DNA of 64,000 bases. Origin: Williamsia sp. 1138 (GTDB lineage: Bacteria; Actinomycetota; Actinomycetes; Mycobacteriales; Mycobacteriaceae). A model generated the notes under the pieces. That model worked only from the letters and a program-made list of their open reading frames with translations. It was not told the DNA's origin and ran no database searches. The stretch covers positions 247,135 through 311,134 of the forward strand of contig NZ_MJEJ02000051.1 of assembly GCF_002095435.2 (NCBI RefSeq), read 5' to 3'. Of the stretch, positions 23,176 through 31,182 are shown in pieces. The translations under genes and the position numbers were made by a program. Each line of letters starts with the position of its first letter. The stretch's first letter is position 1.

Positions 23176-24462
23176 CTACTCGTCGGCCATGACAGATCGG
23201 TGGCGCCCGATCGTCACTGCCAGGGAGTGCGGGAGCAGGCGCGAACGGTCGGCTGGAAACACCAGATCCACTGCCACCTCGTCTGCGAACCGGTAGGGCT
23301 GCGCAGCGAGAACGCCGACCAGGTACTTCCTCAACCGCGACATCTCGGCGCGTACGGTGATCGCCCGGCCCCGGTCGCCGAAGATGTCCGCGGCGAGTTC
23401 GGCGGCCGAGGTCCCGCCAGGCGTCACCGCCAGCAGGAAGAGGATCTCCGCGTGCCGTGGCGACAGCTCGTGCGACCACGACCCCAGTTCCGTCTGGACG
23501 TGGACGCTGCTGTGGTGGGGATCGCGGAGATCCAGACGCACCCGGGAACGAGCGCCGATCGTCCCCGGATCGTCCTCGGTGGGCAGCACGAGCCAACCCC
23601 CGGGAAGTGGCTCCACATCACACACGCCGAGCTCCGGCAGCCACGCCGTACCGGCCTGCACGAGTGTCGGGAGCGCAATGCGACCACGATCGACGGTCCT
23701 ACCCACCGCCGCGACCCACCCATGGTTGTCCACGGCCAGCGCCGGCCGGTGTGCCGAGGCGAGCAGCGGCGCAGCGACCGACCGCAGACCGTCCAGCTGA
23801 CGACGGTGCTGTTCTCGAAGGCTCGACTCGGCGAGTCGGGCCACCGCGTCCACCAGGGCCAGCACGATCGGCGCCACCGTGTTCGCCGGCCCGCTCACGT
23901 CGATCGCACCCAGCAGCCGGCCATCGCGCGGATCCCGGATGGGTGCACCTGAGCAGGTCCAGGCATGATGACTTCGCAGAAAGTGTTCGGCAGAAAAGAT
24001 CTGGACAGCTGTGCGGGACACCAGCGCCGTCCCGATCGCGTTGGTTCCCGCGGAGTCTTCGGCCCAATCGGCTCCTTCGACAAAGCCGAGCCGATCGGCC
24101 CGGTGCAGGACTGCCCGAGCACCACGACGCCACAGCACCTTTCCATGACTGTCGGTGACCACCACGATGTTGTCACCGCCCGCGGTCGCAGCGGCGAGGC
24201 CTCCGATCAGATCGGGCAGCAGCGGCGCCAACCCCGATTCGCGTCGTCGCAGCTCCAGGTCGGCGACGATCGGTCGCGGCCGCACCGCGTCGGGATCGAC
24301 CCCTCCGCGCCGCAGCCGGAGCCAGGAGGCGCTGATCAGATCCCGCGGCCGTGCCGGCGACTTGCCGCCGGCCATCGTCGCGTCGTAGACCTCGGCGAGG
24401 ACCTGCGCGTAACTGCGCGGGTCCTCGCCTGCGGGAACTGCCGGTTCGATGTCGGTACCCAC
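23176..24462 (-). CDS. GAF-domain transcription regulator (AcoR-like, without AAA+ module)
   Basis: A probable activator of the adjacent diol/acetoin genes, 428 residues. The N-terminal part has the AcoR/DhaR-type GAF sensor (residues about 80-215) with EDSAGTNAIGTALV and the HHAWTCSGAPIRDP motif. The C-terminus is a winged-helix-like DNA-binding region, LSPRHAEILFLLAVTPGGTS followed by RAEMSRLRKYLVG. Classical AcoR proteins carry a sigma-54 AAA+ module; none is present here, as expected in actinobacteria, which lack sigma-54. The GTG start directly abuts the SDR stop codon, so it is the third gene of the operon and probably autoregulated. Confidence 0.82.
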   Translation of the reverse strand: MGTDIEPAVPAGEDPRSYAQVLAEVYDATMAGGKSPARPRDLISASWLRLRRGGVDPDAVRPRPIVADLELRRRESGLAPLLPDLIGGLAAATAGGDNIVVVTDSHGKVLWRRGARAVLHRADRLGFVEGADWAEDSAGTNAIGTALVSRTAVQIFSAEHFLRSHHAWTCSGAPIRDPRDGRLLGAIDVSGPANTVAPIVLALVDAVARLAESSLREQHRRQLDGLRSVAAPLLASAHRPALAVDNHGWVAAVGRTVDRGRIALPTLVQAGTAWLPELGVCDVEPLPGGWLVLPTEDDPGTIGARSRVRLDLRDPHHSSVHVQTELGSWSHELSPRHAEILFLLAVTPGGTSAAELAADIFGDRGRAITVRAEMSRLRKYLVGVLAAQPYRFADEVAVDLVFPADRSRLLPHSLAVTIGRHRSVMADE

Positions 24463-25242
24463 CTAGCGGTAGACCAGTCCGCCGTCGATCATCACCGACT
24501 GTCCCGTCATGTAGTCCGCGTCGGCTCCGGCGAGATACGACACGAAAGACGCGACGTCCTCGGCGGTCTCCGCGCGCCCGAGTGCAATACCCTCGACGAA
24601 CTTCTCGTAGGTGGCGCCGACCGGTGCACCGGTGAGATCAGCGAAGCGCTGATCGATGGTCACCCACATGTCCGTGCCCACCACGCCAGGGCAATAGGCG
24701 TTCACCGTGATCTTCTCCGAGGCATACTCTTTCGCTGCGGCCTGGGTCAGCGCTCGAACCGCGAACTTCGTCGCGCTGTAGACACCGAGCATCGCAAACC
24801 CGTCGTGGCCCGCGATCGACGACGCATTGATGATCTTGCCGCCATGGCCGAGTTGTCGGAACTTCGCCGCCGCAGCCTGGATACCCCACAGGACACCGTC
24901 GACATTGATCGCCCAGATCTTCGACAATTGCGCCGGTGTCACGTCGTCCAGCGGTGAGACCTGGGCGATGCCAGCGTTGTTCACCACGATGTCGAGACCG
25001 CCGAGCGCGACGGCAGCGGAATCGACCGCCGCGAACACCTGATCGCGGTCGGCCACATCCGCCTCGATCGTTTCCGCTTTCCTGCCGATTTCGCGGATTT
25101 CGGCGGCCACCGACATGATGCCTTCGGCATTCACGTCCACCAGAGCGATGTCGGCGCCATCGCGGGCGAGACGCAGGGCGATACCGCGACCAATCCCCTG
25201 GCCCCCGCCCGTGATCAGGGCGACCCTTCCGTCCAGGCTCAT
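24463..25242 (-). CDS. Short-chain dehydrogenase, probable diacetyl/acetoin reductase
   Basis: NAD(P)-dependent Rossmann enzyme of 259 residues. The cofactor motif TGGGQGIGRGIA is at about 10-21, NNAG at about 88-91, and the catalytic Ser and YSATK follow. GVVGTDMWVTIDQRFADL closely resembles (S)-acetoin-forming diacetyl reductases (BudC family). The start is ATG 25242, overlapping the stop of the upstream dehydrogenase in ATGA. Shared operon with a butanediol dehydrogenase and a GAF regulator supports interconversion of diacetyl, acetoin and 2,3-butanediol, or a similar vicinal diol. Confidence 0.85.
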   Translation of the reverse strand: MSLDGRVALITGGGQGIGRGIALRLARDGADIALVDVNAEGIMSVAAEIREIGRKAETIEADVADRDQVFAAVDSAAVALGGLDIVVNNAGIAQVSPLDDVTPAQLSKIWAINVDGVLWGIQAAAAKFRQLGHGGKIINASSIAGHDGFAMLGVYSATKFAVRALTQAAAKEYASEKITVNAYCPGVVGTDMWVTIDQRFADLTGAPVGATYEKFVEGIALGRAETAEDVASFVSYLAGADADYMTGQSVMIDGGLVYR

Positions 25243-26297
25243 CGGAGCACCTGCGCAGACGGATCGATCAGAACCTTCATCTTGGTGCCGGCGTGGAGAG
25301 CTTCGAAGCCCTCGTCGAGCACGTCCTCCAGAGCGATCGTGCTGACCCATCCGGTGGTGTCGTAACGGCCCTGGGACATGAGGCCGATCACGGCCTCATA
25401 GTCGGCAGAGGTGTAACACAACGAACCCTGGATCCGGGACTCGTTCATCACCAGATTGAGAAGCGGTGTGGTCAGGGGCTTTTCGTAGATGGCGACACTC
25501 ACCATCGGGGATCGGGCGCCGATGCAGGCGAGAGCCGTCTGCACGGCAGGCTCCACACCGGCGGCGTCGTAGGCGGCGTCCGCGCCACGGCCACCTGTGG
25601 TGTCTGCGATGAATCCGGGGACGTCCACCGCCGTGGGGTCGAGCGTCCGGGCTCCCAGCACCTCGATCGCCGCACGTCTGGTCGACGATGGCTCGACGAC
25701 GTAGACGTCCTCCAGACCCATCCCGGTAAGCGCAAACCACAGACCGATGCCGATCGGGCCGGCCCCGAAGACCATCGCGGTCTCACCCGGATGCACATCG
25801 CCCAGCGACGCTGCGTGGTACGCCACCGACATCGGTTCGACGAGAGCGCCGAGTTCGAGCGAGACGTTGTCGGGGAGCTTGTGGAGCATCCGCTGGGGCA
25901 CCACCGTGTATTCGGCCATGCCGCCGTCGGACATCAAACCGTGGAAGCCGATCTGCGCACAGATGTTGTAGTTGCCCGCACGGCACGAGTGACAGTTGTC
26001 GCAACGGTAAAGCGGCTCGACGGCGACCCGATCACCCGGCGAATGGCCGGTGACCCCCTCGCCCACCTCGGTGATCGTGCCCGAGAACTCGTGACCCATC
26101 ACCAGCGGCAGTTGCTGACCCGTCAACGGATGGGGCTCGGTCGGGATGAAGATCGGGCCGGCGTAGTACTCGTGCAGGTCGGTTCCGCAGATCCCGTTGA
26201 ATCCGACCTTGATCTTCACCTCACCTGGCCCTGGGTGCGGCTCCGGCACGTCGTTGACCTCGAGCTTGTTCGGCCCGTAGTAGACGGCTGCTTGCAT
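25239..26297 (-). CDS. Zinc-dependent 2,3-butanediol dehydrogenase-type alcohol dehydrogenase
   Basis: A medium-chain dehydrogenase of 352 residues oxidising a secondary alcohol with NAD+. The start is ATG 26297 behind a strong AAGGAGG site. Catalytic zinc ligands are in GICGTDLHEY and MGHEFSG. Structural zinc cysteines are spaced in CDNCHSCRAGNYNIC. The cofactor motif is VFGAGPIGIGLW. The PIFIPTEPHPLTG insertion with LPLVMGHEF is typical of (R,R)-butanediol dehydrogenases. It is first in a three-gene operon with the SDR and GAF regulator, divergent from a membrane protein gene. Confidence 0.88.
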   Translation of the reverse strand: MQAAVYYGPNKLEVNDVPEPHPGPGEVKIKVGFNGICGTDLHEYYAGPIFIPTEPHPLTGQQLPLVMGHEFSGTITEVGEGVTGHSPGDRVAVEPLYRCDNCHSCRAGNYNICAQIGFHGLMSDGGMAEYTVVPQRMLHKLPDNVSLELGALVEPMSVAYHAASLGDVHPGETAMVFGAGPIGIGLWFALTGMGLEDVYVVEPSSTRRAAIEVLGARTLDPTAVDVPGFIADTTGGRGADAAYDAAGVEPAVQTALACIGARSPMVSVAIYEKPLTTPLLNLVMNESRIQGSLCYTSADYEAVIGLMSQGRYDTTGWVSTIALEDVLDEGFEALHAGTKMKVLIDPSAQVLR

Positions 26298-26369
26298 CAC
26301 TGCCTCCTTGCTCGGCGATGGCGGATGCCATCGATGGGCTGAAGGTATGTGAGCCAGCGCACAACCCAA

Positions 26370-26437
26370 CAGGGTTGCAGGGCGTTGCATTCGACCGGTC
26401 CGGCACGACGTCGCCACTGCAACCCCTCGCAACCCTG
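26370..26437. promoter_or_regulatory. Paired inverted GTTGC operator between divergent genes
   Basis: Two 20-bp arms form a near-perfect inverted repeat: CAGGGTTGCAGGGCGTTGCA at 26370-26389 and its reverse complement with two central mismatches at 26418-26437, separated by 28 bp. Each arm itself contains two GTTGC boxes. The position 73-140 bp before the dehydrogenase start and 64 bp before the membrane protein start suits an upstream activating site for the GAF regulator. Confidence 0.65.
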
Positions 26438-26447
26438 CCGGCCCGGG

Positions 26448-26463
26448 TGTGATCCAGATCATG
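26448..26463. promoter_or_regulatory. CRP/GlxR-like site
   Basis: TGTGATCCAGATCATG matches the TGTGA-N6-TCACA pattern at eight of ten conserved positions and lies 38 bp before the membrane protein ATG. It would suggest cAMP-CRP control of carbon use, but a single site is weak evidence. Confidence 0.4.
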
Positions 26464-26500
26464 GTTACGGCGCTGATCTGACCAACCAAAGGAGATCGAG

Positions 26501-27697
26501 ATGGCGACAAGAACACCACCGGCGGCGGGATCACCCGCACCCGCTGCGGACCCGACACCCGATCCGCCCGCGCCGGAAGGCAGCGCCGAGGTCCCTTCGC
26601 GCTGGGTCTTGTTCGGACTCGCAAATCTTGTGGTTGTGGTGGTGGTGTCGGTGGCGAGCTGGTACCTGCTGGCCGACCCCGAGCTCAGTCCGTGGAGTTT
26701 TTATCCCCTCCCGTTCAACGCCGCACTGTTCTGGGCAATCCTGTTCGTGGTGTTCATCGGCTTCAACGCCGAGTTCGCCGGCTTCGACCGCATTCGGCAG
26801 CCGTGGCGCGGCCTCGCGATCGCCGCAGCGACGGGGCTGTTCTCAGTCGGTATGACGCTGGTGCTCGCCCAGGGTCTGGGACACATCGATCCCGACTTCG
26901 CAGTCGGCCGTGACGGTGGACTCGGTTATTTCACGGGAGCACTGTTCGTGCTGTTCGGTTTCGGGACCTTCGTGATGGCCGTTCTGAACTGGCAGCACTG
27001 GCCCTGGCCCCAGCTCGGCCTGAAACAACCCGCAGTAGGCCTCGCCGAGATCGCGGCCGTCGCCGGACCGACCATGGTCTTGTATTTCGTCATCGGTTTA
27101 CCGTCGGTGTCCCTGAGTAGCGGTGACCCCCTGATGTCGGTCGACACCGTGCTCGGCTGGTTCTACGCGATCATCGTCTCGGTCATCCTCACCGGACAGA
27201 CCCTGGACAACTGGCCGTGGCGACTCGCGGGCAGTCCCGGTCGCGTTGCGCTGGCCGCGACCATCGGCAACGTCGCGTTCGGCACGCTCCTCTATTTCGC
27301 CGCCCTACCACTGGTCAGGGTGCTGCTCGGTTCTCTCACCGTGGACGGCCTCGGCGACACCCTCCACCAATATCCCGCCCAACTGGGCGTGTGCTGGGCT
27401 TTCTGGATGATCTTCTGGGCCAACGCTTTCGGTAACCGTCCCACCGGATTCGGCACGGCCACCAACCTCGCGATCCGGACCGGCGTCACGTTGGCGCTGG
27501 CCGTCGCGACCTTCGTCTTCTACTACCGATTCGCCGCCGAACACATCTTGCACGAACCGGCCGCAGCACCCGGTATCAGCGGAAACGCCCTGGGCTTCAT
27601 CGACTGGCTGGTCTTGTGGACCCTGCTCTACGTGGTCGGGTTCGGATCACTCGGCCTGCGGCGACTGTCTCCGGAAGTACCGGTCGCTGCGGAGTGA
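26501..27697 (+). CDS. Multi-pass integral membrane protein of unknown function
   Basis: A 398-residue protein with a Pro/Ala-rich cytoplasmic N-terminus (about 35 residues) and roughly ten hydrophobic helices, such as WVLFGLANLVVVVVVSVA, AALFWAILFVVFIG and LGFIDWLVLWTLLYVVGFG. It starts at ATG 26501 with AAAGGAG in place. The sequence is rich in aromatic pairs (NWQHWPWPQ, CWAFWMIFWANAF). I do not recognise the family. Divergence from the butanediol dehydrogenase operon across a shared operator suggests a transporter or sensor for the same substrate. It converges on ssb with two bases between stops. Confidence 0.75.
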   Translation: MATRTPPAAGSPAPAADPTPDPPAPEGSAEVPSRWVLFGLANLVVVVVVSVASWYLLADPELSPWSFYPLPFNAALFWAILFVVFIGFNAEFAGFDRIRQPWRGLAIAAATGLFSVGMTLVLAQGLGHIDPDFAVGRDGGLGYFTGALFVLFGFGTFVMAVLNWQHWPWPQLGLKQPAVGLAEIAAVAGPTMVLYFVIGLPSVSLSSGDPLMSVDTVLGWFYAIIVSVILTGQTLDNWPWRLAGSPGRVALAATIGNVAFGTLLYFAALPLVRVLLGSLTVDGLGDTLHQYPAQLGVCWAFWMIFWANAFGNRPTGFGTATNLAIRTGVTLALAVATFVFYYRFAAEHILHEPAAAPGISGNALGFIDWLVLWTLLYVVGFGSLGLRRLSPEVPVAAE

Positions 27698-27699
27698 GA

Positions 27700-28149
27700 T
27701 CAGGCGGCGGCCGCGTCGGTGTGCCCGGCAGCGGGTTGCGTCACAGCCTCCGGCGGTCCGGTGACAGTCTGACCCGGACCGCCGCGGGTGGTGGCCCCGA
27801 CGTAGGTCACCTCGCAGCGACTGAGGTCCAACCCCACGGTCGTCGCGGTCATCTCGAGATCGGCCCGCCGCTCGCCGTTGTCGGCCACGTACTCGTTGGT
27901 CTTGATCTGCCCATGGGCGATGACCGGTCTGCCCTTGGCCACCACCGACACCACCCCGTCGATGAGCTTCCTCCAGCAACTGATTGTCAGATACAGGGTG
28001 GGACCGTCTACCCACTCACCGTTGCGCTTGTCCAGCCTCCGTGAATTGCACGCCATCCGGAACGAGAAGACGTCCTCCCCCGCCGCCGTCTGACGACGAC
28101 GCGGTTGCGAGATGACGGTGCCGATCACGGTCGTATATGTCTCGTACAT
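27700..28149 (-). CDS. Single-stranded DNA-binding protein (Rv2478c type)
   Basis: An OB-fold protein of 149 residues from ATG 28149 (MYETYTTVIGTVISQP) with GGGGAG ahead. The ssDNA-binding fold shows EDVFSFRMACNSRRLDK and PTLYLTISCWRKL. The C-terminus is Ala/Pro-rich and lacks the usual acidic DDDIPF-type tail for partner binding. It therefore resembles the second, non-essential SSB paralogue of mycolata (SsbB, Rv2478c) rather than the replicative SSB. Confidence 0.87.
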   Translation of the reverse strand: MYETYTTVIGTVISQPRRRQTAAGEDVFSFRMACNSRRLDKRNGEWVDGPTLYLTISCWRKLIDGVVSVVAKGRPVIAHGQIKTNEYVADNGERRADLEMTATTVGLDLSRCEVTYVGATTRGGPGQTVTGPPEAVTQPAAGHTDAAAA

Positions 28150-28297
28150 GTTCTCCCCCTGGTGATTGTCCCGGCTTGCACCGGTCGACGAACTGACTCG
28201 CCTGATCAGCATGACCGCTCGCGGAGAGGTCAGAGGGCCCAACAAGGTCTGCTGTGGAAAGTCCGCACGACTGTGGACAACTCGGCAGATCGCGACG

Positions 28298-30418
28298 TCA
28301 GGTGCGGGTCCCCGAGGAGTCGACATCGGTCTCCGCGACCTCGTCGGCGGGATCGGTAGACCGGGGCTGACCGGGGGTTTGCGCTTCATCAGGGGCGCTG
28401 GTCTGCTCAGCGGTCTGAGACCGGCCGGAGAGTTGGGCGAGCATCGCGTTGTAGCTTGCCAGCTCGGCACCGTCGTCGCGTTCTTCGCGTCGGTCGAATC
28501 GCTTCGCCTGACGCTGATCCTGCCGGCTCCATTGCACCAACAGCGCGAGCATCACCAACACCAGCGGGATCTCACCCGCCGCCCAGGCGATGCCACCACC
28601 GAGGCGCTGGTCACTCATCAGGTCGGGGTTCCACGGCAGCATCAGGCTGTTGTAGTAGTTGCGCGCGATGATGTTGTCGGTGCTCATCAGAGCGACACCG
28701 AAGAACGCGTGGAACGGCAGTGAGCCGAACACCATCGCGAGCTTCGCCACCGGGGACAGCGTCCGCGGCGCCGGGTCGATCCCGATGACGACCCAGTAGA
28801 AGAGGTAGCCGCTGACCATGAAGTGCAAGTTCATGGCGACGTGCGCCGCGTGATAGTCCGCCAGCAGCTCGAACAAACCACCCAGGTAGAGCACGTAGTA
28901 GCTCCCGACGAACAGCACCGAAGCAACCAACGGGTGAGTCATGAATCTGGAGAACGGACTGTGCAGGAGGGTCAGGATCCACTCGCGAGGGCCCGGGGGT
29001 GCGTTCCGGCCGGCAGGCGACAGCGCCCGCAGCGCCAGGGTCACCGGACCTCCGAGCACGAGCAGCACCGGCACCAGCATCGACAAGACCATGTGCGCGA
29101 TCATGTGCATGCTGAACAGCGCGGGTGCGTATTTCCCCAGCCCCGACGAGGTGGCGAACAACAACGCTGCGCAGCCGAGCATCCAGGTGATCGTGCGTCC
29201 GATCGGCCACGAGTCGCCGCGCCGACGCAGCCTGATCACGCCGCGCAGGTACACGACCGCCATGACGATCGCCAGGGTGCCGAACAGCAGATCGAAGCGC
29301 CAGTCGGTCAACAGGGCACCGAAGGTCGGCGCCTCGTTGATCCGGTAACCGAGCACCAGTTCGGCGGCCGGCATGTCGGCAGGGTTGACGTTGGCCGGCG
29401 GCGGGGTGCGTGAGAGACCGACAGCGATGCCGAAGGTCGCGGCGAACACGAGTAATTCGACGAAGGCGAATCTGACGAGCGGCTTGCGGTCGTCGGCTCC
29501 GGACAAGGCGGGGATCGTCGTGCGACGGTGCCACGCTCCGAATCCGCCCAGGACGATCAATGCAGCGAGTTTGGCGAGCACCAGTTGTCCATAGGTCTCG
29601 GTGAACAGCTGGTCGAGGTGCACGCGAACCAGAGCGTTGATCACACCACTGGCTCCGACGACGATGAAGCACCAGAAGGCGACCCGCGAGTACCGCCGTG
29701 CAGCCAGCGCGGTGAACTGTCCGCCTCCGCGGGCGTAGGCCAGCAGGGCGAACAGCCCACCCATCCAGAGGCAGGCGCCGGCGATGTGCAGGATCAGGCT
29801 GTTGGTGGCGACGTCGTGGCTTCCACCGGTCGACGAGTGTCCCGCGATGGCTATGGGCATCAGCGTCAGCAACGCCAAGGGCAATGTGATGAGGGTCCAG
29901 GTCCATCGCAACGCGATCCGGGCGACGATCGCGCAGATCAGCGCAAAGATCGCCGTCCACAACCACGATCGCGCGTCGGCCACCTGATCGAAGGCGGTGG
30001 TCATGCGATCGACGGTCAGGGTCTCCGACAACGGGAACCCGGACGCATCCGAGATCGTCAGCGGGATCATGAGCAGGGCCGCCACAGCCCAGACCAGCGC
30101 GCCCACCGATGCGAACCGGATTGCGCGGTACCCGCCGACGTCGAGAACCCCGTCGGGCTGCGGCGGAACGAAGAACGCTGCGAACAGCGCCCCGCCCACG
30201 GCCACCACGGCACCGATCTCGCCGATCGTCTGCACGGTGGGCAGTCCGTAGCGGGTCAGCGCGCCGGGGTCACCGACGCCGGCCAGATCCAGCGCCTTGC
30301 TCGCGGAGATGGCGGTGACAGCAATGGCAACGGCGGCCGCGACCCAGGCCAGCACCCAACCGATGCTCGCCGCGGCACTACGGCGGATGTCGATCGAATC
30401 GGCGCTCGGCGTACTCAC
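28298..30418 (-). CDS. CopD-CtaG fusion membrane protein (copper handling / oxidase assembly)
   Basis: A 706-residue polytopic membrane protein. The N-terminal half (about 1-340) is CopD-like, with repeated helices and GHSSTGGSHDVATN. The C-terminal half (about 380-640) is of the caa3-type assembly factor CtaG family, with SMHMIAHMVLSMLVPVLLVL, YHAAHVAMNLHFMVSGYLFYW and conserved histidines for metal. The cytosolic tail is charged. The start is GTG 30418. The same fusion occurs in M. tuberculosis Rv0102. Role: copper import or delivery to respiratory oxidase; direction not determined. Confidence 0.87.
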   Translation of the reverse strand: MSTPSADSIDIRRSAAASIGWVLAWVAAAVAIAVTAISASKALDLAGVGDPGALTRYGLPTVQTIGEIGAVVAVGGALFAAFFVPPQPDGVLDVGGYRAIRFASVGALVWAVAALLMIPLTISDASGFPLSETLTVDRMTTAFDQVADARSWLWTAIFALICAIVARIALRWTWTLITLPLALLTLMPIAIAGHSSTGGSHDVATNSLILHIAGACLWMGGLFALLAYARGGGQFTALAARRYSRVAFWCFIVVGASGVINALVRVHLDQLFTETYGQLVLAKLAALIVLGGFGAWHRRTTIPALSGADDRKPLVRFAFVELLVFAATFGIAVGLSRTPPPANVNPADMPAAELVLGYRINEAPTFGALLTDWRFDLLFGTLAIVMAVVYLRGVIRLRRRGDSWPIGRTITWMLGCAALLFATSSGLGKYAPALFSMHMIAHMVLSMLVPVLLVLGGPVTLALRALSPAGRNAPPGPREWILTLLHSPFSRFMTHPLVASVLFVGSYYVLYLGGLFELLADYHAAHVAMNLHFMVSGYLFYWVVIGIDPAPRTLSPVAKLAMVFGSLPFHAFFGVALMSTDNIIARNYYNSLMLPWNPDLMSDQRLGGGIAWAAGEIPLVLVMLALLVQWSRQDQRQAKRFDRREERDDGAELASYNAMLAQLSGRSQTAEQTSAPDEAQTPGQPRSTDPADEVAETDVDSSGTRT

Positions 30419-30508
30419 TCTTTCAGGGTAGGCACCACGCCGGTGTGACTTGCGTCCGCCCGCTCGAGCGGGGGCCGATATACTCACTCGCGCCGGTTGT
30501 ACCGGCAT

Positions 30509-30582
30509 GCCTCCGTAGCTCAGGTGGATAGAGCAAGAGCCTTCTAATCTCTAGGTCGCAGGTTCGAGTCCTGCCGGGGGCA
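30509..30582 (+). tRNA. tRNA-Arg (anticodon TCT)
   Basis: A 74-base cloverleaf. The acceptor stem GCCTCCG pairs with CGGGGGC (one T-G wobble), the anticodon loop is CTTCTAA and the T-arm GCAGG/CCTGC. The anticodon stem AGAGC/TCTCT has a C-T mismatch next to the loop (31-39). It decodes AGA/AGG, which are rare in this GC-rich genome. Confidence 0.92.
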
Positions 30583-30697
30583 CCGCGTTCGACGACTACC
30601 CGTCCACGGGTGGTCAACCTCGGCGAGATCTCACGAGTACGAACAACCGAACTGCGGTGATACCGTCGGATGTGACGTCCACCACACGGAGGTTGCC

Positions 30698-31096
30698 ATG
30701 CAACTGTGGATACAAGGCCATTTCGTCGAGCGCCTGACGTTCGACGACAATCTGACCCTGTTCTTCAACGGTCATCACGAGCTGGTGTTGTGGGTGCCGT
30801 TCTCACTCACCTCACCACCGGTCGGCGGGCGCGGCATCGACCACGACGACATCGATCCCGCACAGGTGATCCCCGAGCAGCGCCCCATTTTCACCATGCT
30901 CGGCCACCACTGCGAGGTAGCCGAGTGCGACGATCATGGCGCACTACATCTCGAGTTCGGTGACGGCAGCTCGATCGACCTGCCCACCGACCCGAATCGT
31001 CCATCCTGGGAACTGTTCGCCAAGCGCCGCGGCTACGCCACGTGCGAGCGGACCGACGAGGTCCGTGTCATCGAGCACCATCACGCCATTTCCTGA
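30698..31096 (+). CDS. DUF6188 family protein
   Basis: A small 132-residue soluble protein. LTFDDNLTLFFNGHHELVLW and the C-terminal GALHLEFGDGSSIDLPTDPN resemble the beta-rich DUF6188 family of actinobacteria, often encoded near toxin-antitoxin or polymorphic-toxin immunity genes. The ATG start follows GGAGG. Function is unknown. It stands alone between tRNA-Arg and a DUF222-HNH gene, in a stretch missing from the corresponding M. tuberculosis order. Confidence 0.72.
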   Translation: MQLWIQGHFVERLTFDDNLTLFFNGHHELVLWVPFSLTSPPVGGRGIDHDDIDPAQVIPEQRPIFTMLGHHCEVAECDDHGALHLEFGDGSSIDLPTDPNRPSWELFAKRRGYATCERTDEVRVIEHHHAIS

Positions 31097-31182
31097 TGGC
31101 CGCCCCTCCCGGATAGCACGTGTTGTCAGACCACTGATCTAGGCTTCGAACAAAGATTCGATGTCGAGCATCAGGGGGCAAC

